Source of the DNA: Prevotella sp. UBA2756
GTDB taxonomy: Bacteria > Bacteroidota > Bacteroidia > Bacteroidales > Bacteroidaceae
DNA length: 24,014 bases
Direction of reading: 5' to 3'
Assembly: GCA_002353205.1 (NCBI GenBank)
Contig: DEJE01000050.1
Span: 1 to 24,014 of the forward strand
Below, one piece after another: positions 7,530 through 14,772 of the stretch (positions are counted from its first letter, which is position 1; every line of letters starts with the position of its first letter). A model generated the notes under the pieces. The model was given only the letters and a program-made list of their open reading frames with translations, searched no databases and was not told where the DNA came from. The position numbers and the translations under genes are program-made.

Positions 7530-8012
7530 ATGAACGAAAAAAGAAGGGAAATCACGCGGCAAAGGCTCGACAGAAGCCGTAGCTACGCTTGGCTGCAGAA
7601 GATGGCTGACATCATGGACCGCTATTACCTGGATGCTGCACTGGGATTTGCCATCCCCGGCGGCATTGGCGACACCATTACGGCCGTTGCCTCACTGGCT
7701 TTCGTGGGATTCAGCGTGTTCGGCGTGCGCTCGCTATCGCTCTCGCTGGCCGTGATGAACAATGTGCTGCGCGACCTTCTTCTTGGCCTGATACCGTTCT
7801 ACGTCGGCGACATCATCGACGTGTTCCACAAGAGTAACCGCCAGAACATGGCGCTCATCAAAGGTTTCGTCGACGGGGACGAAACCATTATCAAGACCGT
7901 GAATAAGAAAGCAGCTTGGAGCGTCGCCATCTTCGTCTGCCTGTGCGTGCTCATCTACCTTATGTTCCGACTGCTGTTCTGGTTGGGCGAACAAGTCATC
8001 TCCATTTTCTAA
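7530..8012 (+). CDS. DUF4112 small membrane protein
   Basis: A 160-residue protein matching the DUF4112 pattern: an early segment with GFAIPGGIGDTI (glycine-rich turn), a central NVLRDLLLGLIPFYVGDIID motif, and KSNRQNMALI after it. Hydrophobic runs at about 55-75 and 132-155 suggest membrane helices. No enzymatic motif is known for the family and I assign no function. It is divergent from the GH20 gene with 85 bp between; a near-consensus box TTATTTTG at 7517-7524 lies so close to the ATG that the mRNA would be nearly leaderless. It converges on the MBOAT gene, 34 bp away, with no clear terminator. Confidence 0.85.
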   Translation: MNEKRREITRQRLDRSRSYAWLQKMADIMDRYYLDAALGFAIPGGIGDTITAVASLAFVGFSVFGVRSLSLSLAVMNNVLRDLLLGLIPFYVGDIIDVFHKSNRQNMALIKGFVDGDETIIKTVNKKAAWSVAIFVCLCVLIYLMFRLLFWLGEQVISIF

Positions 8013-8046
8013 GAAACAATTCTCATTCGGTCCCCCGGCTGCGTTC

Positions 8047-9543
8047 TCAGAACTGTGAGTAGATGAACGGCTGGATGTTGCCTGTGCTGAAATTGATCAG
8101 CAGCTGGATGGTGCATACGAGCAGGATGAGCTTCATCAGCCAGGGCGACTCGATGAACATGCGTTCGAGGAGCCTGTAGGTGCGGTCGTGAATGAACAGC
8201 ATGGCATAGCTCACGATGAGCAACAGCGACAACAGTGTGCGTGCCGAGAAGAAGGGCATCGCATAGTCCCAGCTGAAGTCGGTAGCGATGCGAGTGAAGA
8301 TGTTCATCACCGTCGGGAGCGAGTCGGCACGGAAGAAGACCCATGCCACCGCCACGAAGAGGAATGTGAGGGCACAGCTCACGATACGCACGAAACGGTT
8401 GTCGGGAATACGCTCCAACACAGGTTTCATCAGTTTGTGGAAGACGAGGGCTGCACCGTGGATGGCTCCCCAGATGACAAACATCCACGACGAACCATGC
8501 CAGAAACCTGCTATGACCATCGTGATGAAGAGGTTCCAGTTGCGGCGCGCCATTCCCACCCTGTTTCCTCCAAGTGGTATGTAGAGATAATCGCGTATCC
8601 ACGTGGAGAGCGAGATGTGCCACCGATGCCAGAACTCCGTGACGTTGAGCGACTGGTAAGGGAAATTAAAGTTGTCGCGCAGACGGAAACCCATGAGTGC
8701 TGCCAAGCCTATGCTGATGTCGCTATAGCCTGAGAAGTCGAGATAGATCTGCAGCGTATAGCTCAGCACGGCGACAAGGTTCTCGAAACCGCTGTATGCC
8801 ATCGGGTCTTCGAAGATCCAGTTGTTGTATTCCGAGATGTAATCGGCCACAAGACCTTTCTTCAACATGCCGATAGTGATCAGCCACATGCCGGCATAGA
8901 CAGAGCGCTGGAGGACGAGATGATGCTTGTCGCGCAACTGTGTGAGCAACGTTCCCGCCCGAGTGATGGGACCGGCAAACAGCAGGGGGAAGAAAGTCAT
9001 GAAAAACGAATACTCCAAGAGCGTGACATCTTCCTTGAAGCGGTTGCGGTAGACATCCACCGAATAGCTGATGGCTTGGAACGTGAAGAACGATATGCCC
9101 ACGGGAAGCACGATGTCGAGCATGGGGAAATTGGTCTGCAACAAAGCAGAGACCGTCCCGATGAAGAAATTGGTGTACTTGAAATAGAGGAGCGGCAGCA
9201 AGTCTGTCACGATGACGGCCACGAGCCAGATGGTTCGCCATCGTGGTGTGTCGGCCTGACGTATGCTTCGCGTGAGGAGCCACGAGAGGATGGTGGTCAG
9301 CGGCATCAGCAGCATCAACAGTCCGTTCACCTTGTAGGCAAAGAACAAGTTGAACACGACGACGTAGGCGATCATCAGCGTGCGACGCTTCTGACCGATA
9401 AGCAGATAGCCTGCAAAGAAGACGACAAACAATGCCAAGAACTGCAGCGTACAGAACTGCAGCGAACCATCCTGAAACATCAGGAAGTCTCCGAGCGAGC
9501 GAAGGATGGTGGTAATGTCTGGCATGGTGATATCGTCGTTCAT
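8047..9543 (-). CDS. MBOAT family O-acyltransferase (AlgI/DltB-like)
   Basis: A 498-residue polytopic membrane protein. MBOAT hallmarks include PVGISFFTFQAISYSVDVYR (about 147-166), YLDFSGYSDISIGLA, FWHRWHISLSTWIRDYLYIP (about 304-323) and AGFWHG with the presumed catalytic His349. Such proteins move an acyl, usually acetyl, group across the inner membrane for O-acetylation of extracellular polysaccharide. The start at 9543 is chosen because its ATG overlaps the SGNH stop codon as TAATG, implying translational coupling; the frame is open another 33 codons but those are Pro/His/Arg-rich shadow of the SGNH gene. It is the last gene of the DUF4827-glmM-SGNH-MBOAT operon. The acceptor glycan is unknown. 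Confidence 0.93.
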   Translation of the reverse strand: MNDDITMPDITTILRSLGDFLMFQDGSLQFCTLQFLALFVVFFAGYLLIGQKRRTLMIAYVVVFNLFFAYKVNGLLMLLMPLTTILSWLLTRSIRQADTPRWRTIWLVAVIVTDLLPLLYFKYTNFFIGTVSALLQTNFPMLDIVLPVGISFFTFQAISYSVDVYRNRFKEDVTLLEYSFFMTFFPLLFAGPITRAGTLLTQLRDKHHLVLQRSVYAGMWLITIGMLKKGLVADYISEYNNWIFEDPMAYSGFENLVAVLSYTLQIYLDFSGYSDISIGLAALMGFRLRDNFNFPYQSLNVTEFWHRWHISLSTWIRDYLYIPLGGNRVGMARRNWNLFITMVIAGFWHGSSWMFVIWGAIHGAALVFHKLMKPVLERIPDNRFVRIVSCALTFLFVAVAWVFFRADSLPTVMNIFTRIATDFSWDYAMPFFSARTLLSLLLIVSYAMLFIHDRTYRLLERMFIESPWLMKLILLVCTIQLLINFSTGNIQPFIYSQF

Positions 9544-10328
9544 TATTTGCTTGGCATCAGTAGCGTGATGCGGTTGGTCCGGGCCTTCTGTGAGGGGACG
9601 TCGAGGCGGATGGGGCGCTCTGTGTTCGGGCTGCGCAGCCACGAGGCTATCGTGTCAGCCCAAACGGCGGCAGCGGAGAAGGTGGGATGGGCATGGTCGC
9701 GTCCCCGCTCCAGGTTCAGATGGCGACTGTCGAAGAATCGGTCGTGGCCAACGTTGCGCTCGATAACATCGTTGATACCCGTGTCTTCCTTCCAGTTGGG
9801 AGGGCCGATCCATACATAGGGGATTTTTCCGATGCGGTTCAAGATGGTCTTCACGTAGCGGTCGCGCTGGTCAAGGTCCTTGACAAACAACTCGTTGGCA
9901 CAGAGGCATACGATGACATAGGTAGGGTCTACCTTGTTGAGGAAATGCTTCAGGGTGTCAGTCTCCGCCCATATCTGCGAGGTGGAGCTGTACCACACCA
10001 CGGTGTGCAGTTCATGTCCGTTCTGCTCTGCATAGTCGTTCAGACGCCGATTGAGTCCTTCAAGCATAGAGTCGCCGAAGAAAAGGATGCGCTGCCTGGT
10101 CGTATCGGGATGCTCGCGTGCTGTCCGGATACTGTCCTCGCGCACTTTGGCCAACGCAGCGAGCCCCGCCTCCACCGACGAATCGGCGGGACGGGGCTCG
10201 AAAGTTTTTGCCATATTGACCTTTTTCAGACGAACATCGAAACGGATCTCACTCTTGCAGAGAGCATATCCCAGCACCACACACAAGGCCGTAGCCAACA
10301 AGAGCAGACTTTTCCATTGGTTCTTCAT
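9543..10328 (-). CDS. Membrane-anchored SGNH/GDSL-type hydrolase (probable acetyl transfer partner of the MBOAT)
   Basis: A 261-residue protein with an N-terminal hydrophobic anchor (about 7-24) and a periplasmic SGNH domain. Block I is FFGDSMLEGL with nucleophile Ser87, a block-III-like Asn is in CANE (Asn145), and block V is DHAHPT with Asp211 and His214. In AlgI/AlgJ- or PatA/PatB-type systems an SGNH protein takes acetyl from the MBOAT partner and puts it on the sugar. The 1-bp TAATG overlap with the MBOAT gene supports such a pair here, as inference. It starts 14 bp after glmM ends. The residue before Asn145 is Ala rather than the usual Gly-x pattern, so a divergent subfamily is likely. 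Confidence 0.85.
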   Translation of the reverse strand: MKNQWKSLLLLATALCVVLGYALCKSEIRFDVRLKKVNMAKTFEPRPADSSVEAGLAALAKVREDSIRTAREHPDTTRQRILFFGDSMLEGLNRRLNDYAEQNGHELHTVVWYSSTSQIWAETDTLKHFLNKVDPTYVIVCLCANELFVKDLDQRDRYVKTILNRIGKIPYVWIGPPNWKEDTGINDVIERNVGHDRFFDSRHLNLERGRDHAHPTFSAAAVWADTIASWLRSPNTERPIRLDVPSQKARTNRITLLMPSK

Positions 10329-10342
10329 TCGTCGGCGGTTCC

Positions 10343-11734
10343 TTATTGCATATCGTAGACAACCTGCATGATCTGCTTGCCCAGCTCATCGGCCTCTTCC
10401 ATTGAAGACGCTTCGCTGTAGACACGGATGATAGGCTCCGTGTTCGACTTGCGCAGGTGTACCCATTTGTCGGGGAAATCAATCTTCACGCCATCAATAT
10501 CGTTCACCGATACGTTCTCCTTGCCGCTGAACATCTCTTTCACTTTCTTCAAGATGGCATCGACATCGGTTTCAGGGGTCAGGTCGATGCGGTTCTTCGC
10601 AATGCTATAATCGGGGAAAGTGGCTCTCAGTTCGCTCACCTTGCACCCTTTCTGTGCCAGCGACGAAAGGAAGAGGGCAATGCCAACGAGTGCATCGCGC
10701 CCGTAGTGACTCTCAGGATAGATGACGCCGCCATTGCCTTCGCCTCCGATGACGGCACCCACTTCTTTCATTTTCGTCGTCACATTCACCTCACCCACGG
10801 CAGCTGCCGTATACACTCCACCGTGTCGCTCGGTGACATCGCGCAACGCACGGGTTGAACTGAGGTTGCTGACGGTGTTGCCGACGGTGTGACTCAACAC
10901 GTAGTCGGCCACGCTGACCAGCGTATACTCTTCGCCGAACATCCGCCCGTCCTCGCAGATGAATGCCAGACGGTCGACATCAGGATCCACAACGACGCCG
11001 AGGTCGTACTTTCCCGTGCGCATTTCGTCCATAATTCCCTGCAGATTCTTCTCCAAAGGTTCGGGATTATGGGCAAAATTGCCAGTCACTTCCTTATTCA
11101 GGAATGTGGCCTCAACGCCCAGTTGCCTGAACAACTCAGGTAGAATGATGCCTCCCACGCTGTTAATGGTATCGACACAAACGCGGAACTTGGCCTTCTT
11201 GATGGCTGCAAGGTCGACAAGTTTCAGCTGAAGAACACTGTCGATGTGGCGCTGATCGAACGAATGATCTTCCGTATATGAACCGAGATGCTCCACGTCG
11301 GCATACTCGAAGTCTTCTTTTTCAGCAATGGTCAGCACTTCGTTGCCATCGGCCGCCGTCAGGAACTCACCCTCATTGTTGAGCAACTTCAGCGCATTCC
11401 ACTGTCGGGGATTGTGTGAGGCAGTGATGATGATGCCGCCGTCGGCCCCGCTCATGCGGACGGCCAGCTCGGTTGTTGGTGTTGTAGCATAGCCAATGTC
11501 GAGCACATCGTAGCCCATTCCCATCAGAGTGCCGCAGACCACCTGTCGCACCATGGGGCCGGAAATTCTTCCGTCGCGTCCGACAACAATCCGATTGGAC
11601 TTTCCTTTGCCTTGTCGACGAATGAACGTTGCATAGGCCGTGGTAAACTTCACAATGTCGAGGGGGTTCAAAGTATCCCCTGTCTGTCCGCCTATCGTGC
11701 CGCGGATGCCAGATATAGATTTGATAAGTGTCAT
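10343..11734 (-). CDS. glmM: Phosphoglucosamine mutase-type alpha-D-phosphohexomutase
   Basis: A 463-residue cytoplasmic enzyme interconverting glucosamine-6-P and glucosamine-1-P, needed for UDP-GlcNAc and so peptidoglycan and LPS. It has GIRG near the N-terminus, the phosphoserine loop ITASHNP (Ser106), metal loop DPDVDR (Asp250, 252, 254), sugar-binding GGEGNGG (330-336) and phosphate-binding RKSNTEP (428-434). All catalytic residues are present and the length is normal. The GEGN motif rather than GEQS is usual in the Bacteroidetes version. Some homologues are labelled phosphomannomutase; the neighbourhood favours GlmM but does not prove substrate. Its ATG overlaps the DUF4827 stop codon as ATGA, so the two are translationally coupled. 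Confidence 0.9.
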   Translation of the reverse strand: MTLIKSISGIRGTIGGQTGDTLNPLDIVKFTTAYATFIRRQGKGKSNRIVVGRDGRISGPMVRQVVCGTLMGMGYDVLDIGYATTPTTELAVRMSGADGGIIITASHNPRQWNALKLLNNEGEFLTAADGNEVLTIAEKEDFEYADVEHLGSYTEDHSFDQRHIDSVLQLKLVDLAAIKKAKFRVCVDTINSVGGIILPELFRQLGVEATFLNKEVTGNFAHNPEPLEKNLQGIMDEMRTGKYDLGVVVDPDVDRLAFICEDGRMFGEEYTLVSVADYVLSHTVGNTVSNLSSTRALRDVTERHGGVYTAAAVGEVNVTTKMKEVGAVIGGEGNGGVIYPESHYGRDALVGIALFLSSLAQKGCKVSELRATFPDYSIAKNRIDLTPETDVDAILKKVKEMFSGKENVSVNDIDGVKIDFPDKWVHLRKSNTEPIIRVYSEASSMEEADELGKQIMQVVYDMQ

Positions 11735-12366
11735 ATTCCTCTTTCGTATGTTATTTCATAGAGATAGGGTATCACATTGGTCGTTGCGCTCTGCGTGCCT
11801 TGTGCACTCGGTATGATAACCTTGACCTTCGCAATCTCGTCGGTTTCTTTCTCCGGTCGACCAACGTTGATATAATAGAAAGGCGCCAGCCATCCTGCCG
11901 GTACAGATGCTCCGTATGCAGCGTACATCAAACTTTGGTTGGCGATAAACGATGCGCTGTAGCTGTCACTCGTACGGGTGACACTCATTTTGTCGACGAA
12001 GACGATGCTTTCCTGGTTGTTGTTTGAGAAAGTGACGGCGTCGGTAAACAGGTTGCGCTCGGTGAAACGGCAAAGCACGGTGGCTGTCTCACCCTTTTCC
12101 AGGGGTTTTCCGCAGCCCTTGCGCACAATCTGCATGTACACACCGCTACTGTTGATAAGCACATACTCATTCCGCTCAACATCGGTCGTATAGTCCTGAT
12201 TGCGGAACACTTCCTCGCTGATCACGCTGATAGCATTCTTACTGATATAGGCCTTGATGGCGTCGTTCTCTTTCTCTTTCTGCTCTGCATACGTCTCATA
12301 ATGGCTGCATGCAGCAAAAGCCGTCATCAATGCGACGGCCGCTAATGCCAAGAGTGATTTCTTCAT
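11731..12366 (-). CDS. DUF4827 lipoprotein
   Basis: A 211-residue protein, MKKSLLALAAVALMTAFAAC at the N-terminus, with Cys20 in a lipobox-like AFAAC context, so probably a lipoprotein. The mature part has a charged helical segment (YAEQKEKENDAIKAYISKN) followed by a beta-rich domain with GCGKPLEKGETATVLCRF, reminiscent of FKBP-like folds that Bacteroidetes DUF4827 proteins share. A link to peptidyl-prolyl isomerases is inference. The start at 12366 rather than 17 codons upstream is chosen because the signal peptide begins there and the promoter box overlaps the extension. It is the first gene of the operon with glmM, a pairing I associate with Bacteroidales. Function unknown. Confidence 0.85.
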   Translation of the reverse strand: MKKSLLALAAVALMTAFAACSHYETYAEQKEKENDAIKAYISKNAISVISEEVFRNQDYTTDVERNEYVLINSSGVYMQIVRKGCGKPLEKGETATVLCRFTERNLFTDAVTFSNNNQESIVFVDKMSVTRTSDSYSASFIANQSLMYAAYGASVPAGWLAPFYYINVGRPEKETDEIAKVKVIIPSAQGTQSATTNVIPYLYEITYERGI

Positions 12367-12394
12367 TTTCCCTATCTCATTGTTATATTGGCTG

Positions 12395-12402
12395 CAAAGG
12401 TA
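12395..12402 (-). promoter_or_regulatory. -7 promoter box for the DUF4827-glmM-SGNH-MBOAT operon
   Basis: On the minus strand this reads TACCTTTG, a full TAnnTTTG match, 28 bp before the ATG. No standard -33 TTTG is seen. A 10-bp perfect palindromic hairpin at 12438-12462 lies about 50-60 bp upstream of the transcription start. Confidence 0.65.
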
Positions 12403-12437
12403 CAAAAAACTTAGCACTTCGCCGACATGACTAACCT

Positions 12438-12462
12438 ATTTTTGCATTAGCTATGCAAAAAT
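12438..12462. terminator. Symmetric A/T-flanked hairpin between nrnA and the glmM operon
   Basis: ATTTTTGCAT (12438-12447) and ATGCAAAAAT (12453-12462) form a perfect 10-bp stem with a 5-nt loop; an outer 6-bp pair CTTCGC/GCGAAG (12417-12422 with 12468-12473) encloses it. It lies 43 bp past the nrnA stop and could end that transcript. The GC content is low for a terminator, so an operator for the next operon is an alternative. Confidence 0.5.
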
Positions 12463-12504
12463 TAACAGCGAAGGAAACCTTTTTGAACGAATAATGGGCT
12501 GCAA

Positions 12505-13524
12505 TCACAATTCACTGATAGCCTGCCGCACGATTTTCTCAGCCTCCTGCATCGAGCAGTATAGCCGTCCTCCCGATGCATTCAGATGCCCACCGCCGTT
12601 GAACCAACGCTCGGCAATCTTCGTACACGAGAAGTCGTCGACACTGCGCAGGCTCACCCAGATGAGATTATCGCGCTCCGTATCTTCGCGCAGTGAGATG
12701 CTAAGCCGCATGTTCTTGATCTGAAGCGGCATGTTGACGAGCCCTTCGGCGTCGCCTTTCACATAGCGGAAATGCTTCAGATCCTGTCGCGTCAGCGCAA
12801 AATAGCAAGCTCGTTTCTCTGTAAACACCTGAAGTTTCTGATAGAGCACGTAACCAATCAGCCTCATGCGCCACTCACTGTAGTTATTGTAGACGTTACG
12901 ATAGATTTTGTCCTTGTTGATGCCTTTCGTAAGCAGCTGGCTGATGATGAAATAGACCTCGGGAGCTGTACTGTTGTAAGTGAATCCTCCCGTGTCGGTC
13001 ATCATTCCGCAATACAGAGGAACGGCGGCTTTCTTGTCCATCATCTCAAAATCGCCGAGCTGCCAGATGACGCGGAACACTGCCTCGCATGTACTGCTGA
13101 GCTCGGGATGGGAGATGCAAACGTCACAGGGAATGGCAGGATCGGGATGATGGTCGATCATAACCTTTCTGGCAGGACTGGCAATCATCACCTCGCCCAG
13201 TTTTTCCATACGTTCCGGTCTGTTGAAATCCAGACAGAACACCAGGTCGGCATCACCGAACGCAGCATCAACACGCTCCGTATGCTTGTCGTAGCGCACC
13301 AGTTTCTCGGTGTTTGGCAACCATTGCAGGAAATCGGGAAACATGTCTGGCACGACCATCAACGGATTCTTTCCTTGCTGGCGCAAGTATTCCGACCATC
13401 CCAACACCGAACCGATGGCATCGCCGTCTGGATTCTGATGGCAGCAGACGATGATTTTCTCAGATTCTGCTATCAACGAGCGCAGATGATCCAAGTCTAA
13501 TTCATTCAATAAATTGATATCCAT
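12505..13524 (-). CDS. nrnA: DHH/DHHA1 phosphoesterase, NrnA-like (nanoRNase / pAp phosphatase)
   Basis: A 339-residue cytoplasmic Mn-dependent enzyme of the DHH family. It has NPDGDAIGS (31-39; Asp33, Asp35), CLDFNRPERM (Asp99), DHHPDP (124-129), MTDTGGF (Asp177) and a C-terminal DHHA1 domain with GGGH (310-313) near the end. NrnA homologues degrade short oligoribonucleotides, pAp or cyclic-dinucleotide products (pGpG, pApA); which applies here cannot be read from sequence. The start at 13524 is chosen because family similarity begins with MDINLLNELD; the frame is open 26 codons upstream through a stable hairpin. No promoter box is visible in the 120 bp before it, so it may share a transcript with the nucleotidyltransferase upstream. 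Confidence 0.9.
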   Translation of the reverse strand: MDINLLNELDLDHLRSLIAESEKIIVCCHQNPDGDAIGSVLGWSEYLRQQGKNPLMVVPDMFPDFLQWLPNTEKLVRYDKHTERVDAAFGDADLVFCLDFNRPERMEKLGEVMIASPARKVMIDHHPDPAIPCDVCISHPELSSTCEAVFRVIWQLGDFEMMDKKAAVPLYCGMMTDTGGFTYNSTAPEVYFIISQLLTKGINKDKIYRNVYNNYSEWRMRLIGYVLYQKLQVFTEKRACYFALTRQDLKHFRYVKGDAEGLVNMPLQIKNMRLSISLREDTERDNLIWVSLRSVDDFSCTKIAERWFNGGGHLNASGGRLYCSMQEAEKIVRQAISEL

Positions 13525-13559
13525 GGTTTGTTTTTGTTCGCAAGCAATGAATCCCTTAC

Positions 13560-13612
13560 TGCCGGGAACACAGAGAAGTCTGTCGTGCGACGACATCTCC
13601 ATGTGCCCGGCA
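13560..13612. other. Long near-perfect hairpin between the nucleotidyltransferase gene and nrnA
   Basis: In 53 nt about 21 base pairs can form: TGCCGGG/CCCGGCA outermost (13560-13566 with 13606-13612), then CACA/TGTG, GAGA/TCTC and TGTCGT/ACGACA closing a GCG triloop, separated only by small bulges (AA, AGTC, CA). No T-run follows on either strand, so it is unlike a normal terminator. It would be the intercistronic or leader element of nrnA. Function unknown; RNA processing or a cis-regulatory RNA is possible. Confidence 0.6.
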
Positions 13613-13644
13613 TGAGGGAGAATTAAGAAGCAATGTCCGTGCGA

Positions 13645-14586
13645 TCAGAACAACTTGGCAGGATAGACACCTTCGTCTACCAGTTGCTGAATGCGTGCAA
13701 CCGTGCCTTCACGGTCGGCAGCGTAGGTCACGCCGAACCATTTGCTTGTGGTGTCGAGCACCTTCACCGTGGCGGTCTTCTCGTTGATGAGTTTGTTCAC
13801 CATCAGCGGAATGAAGAACTCAGCCTTCAGGTTCTCCATGTTCTTCGGATCACTGAGGAACTCCTTGAAATATGCCTCGCTATGCTCGAAATAGTCGGGT
13901 GTGAAGCCCCACATATTCATCGAGACGGGCGTATTGTCGTCCACGACAACCCATTTGCCTTCTTCATCCTTATAGCGGATAGGCTCTGCAGCGGCACCGG
14001 CATTGCTGCCATCCTCGGCACAACGCACAATCTCCGTACGCTCCACCACCGTTGTCAGGTTCTCGTTCTCGTCCTTCGAGCAGATACCGCGCGCCACGGT
14101 ACCGTTTTCGCTCAACGTGTTACCCACACGGAATCCAACCATGGCATACTGGTTGGTGGCACCGTCGGGAAGATCGGCAAGGAATTTGCCAATCACCTTG
14201 AAAGCGTCGCGGTTGTAGAAGTCGTCGCAGTTGATGACGCAGAAAGGCTCCTTGATGACGTCCTTACCCATCAGCACGGCATGGTTTGTACCCCACGGTT
14301 TGACGCGGCCCTCAGGAACACTGAAGCCCTCGGGCAGTGCATCGAGCCCCTGGAAACAGAGTTCACAGGGAATCTTGTCTTCATACTTCGACAGGATCTG
14401 CGTGCGGAACTGCTCCTCGAAATCCTTGCGGATGACCCATACCACCTTGCCGAATCCAGCCTCGATGGCGTCGTAGATACTATAGTCCATGATGGTCTCA
14501 CCGTTAGGTCCCAGACCATCGAGCTGCTTCAGGCCACCATAACGGCTGCCCATACCAGCAGCAAGCAAAAACAATGTCGGTTTCAT
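13645..14586 (-). CDS. Sugar-phosphate nucleotidyltransferase (NTP_transferase family)
   Basis: A 313-residue enzyme of the NDP-sugar synthase type, with the signature LAAGMGSRYGGLKQ (8-21), WGTNHAV (98-104) and a metal-binding Asp pair in INCDDFY (Asp121-Asp122). Such enzymes join an NTP and a sugar-1-phosphate to make an activated sugar. The specificity is not evident: homologues in Bacteroidetes are usually annotated only as nucleotidyltransferase. SMNMWGFTPDYFEH is typical of this subgroup. The ATG is preceded by a leader of about 120 nt from the -7 box at 14712-14719 that can fold strongly. nrnA lies downstream after 120 bp containing another large hairpin. It is probably cytoplasmic, feeding surface-glycan synthesis. 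Confidence 0.87.
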   Translation of the reverse strand: MKPTLFLLAAGMGSRYGGLKQLDGLGPNGETIMDYSIYDAIEAGFGKVVWVIRKDFEEQFRTQILSKYEDKIPCELCFQGLDALPEGFSVPEGRVKPWGTNHAVLMGKDVIKEPFCVINCDDFYNRDAFKVIGKFLADLPDGATNQYAMVGFRVGNTLSENGTVARGICSKDENENLTTVVERTEIVRCAEDGSNAGAAAEPIRYKDEEGKWVVVDDNTPVSMNMWGFTPDYFEHSEAYFKEFLSDPKNMENLKAEFFIPLMVNKLINEKTATVKVLDTTSKWFGVTYAADREGTVARIQQLVDEGVYPAKLF

Positions 14587-14630
14587 GTCGTATTCTGTTA
14601 TGATTTGTTTAAAGATTCTCTATTCCCATC

Positions 14631-14707
14631 ATCCTTTGGCAACGTTGAACCATCCTCCTCGTTTCTATGCAGAATCGGTCGGTACGGCGCGTTGCCAGCT
14701 GAAGGAT
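14631..14707 (-). promoter_or_regulatory. Structured 5' leader of the nucleotidyltransferase mRNA
   Basis: On the minus strand ATCCTT and TGGCAACG near the 5' end pair with CGTTGCCA and AAGGAT further on (14 bp in total with a 4-nt bulge), enclosing a loop of about 45 nt. The 5' arm begins about where transcription from the -7 box would start. Several leader elements close with such a stem, but I recognise no known riboswitch core. Confidence 0.45.
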
Positions 14708-14711
14708 TGTG

Positions 14712-14719
14712 CAAAGATA
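14712..14719 (-). promoter_or_regulatory. -7 promoter box for the nucleotidyltransferase gene
   Basis: On the minus strand TATCTTTG matches TAnnTTTG fully. It lies 53 bp past the tamL stop codon, so the nucleotidyltransferase has its own transcription start. No clear -33 TTTG is seen. Confidence 0.65.
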
Positions 14720-14772
14720 GGTAATTTTCGCGAAAGAAACGAAGATGAAAGCATAAAAACTGCAAAAACATA

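Noticed and set aside
5984..7582. 532-codon plus-strand frame opposite the GH20 gene
   Set aside because: It is antisense to a gene with intact catalytic motifs, has no recognisable domain, and overlaps both the promoter region and the real DUF4112 start.
9544..9642. 33-codon N-terminal extension of the MBOAT protein
   Set aside because: It is a shadow of the SGNH gene's 3' end; the TAATG overlap gives a better coupled start.
13525..13602. 26-codon N-terminal extension of NrnA
   Set aside because: It reads through the large hairpin and lacks family similarity.
13560..13612. Hairpin as the terminator of the nucleotidyltransferase gene
   Set aside because: No T-run follows on either strand; kept as a structured element of unknown role.
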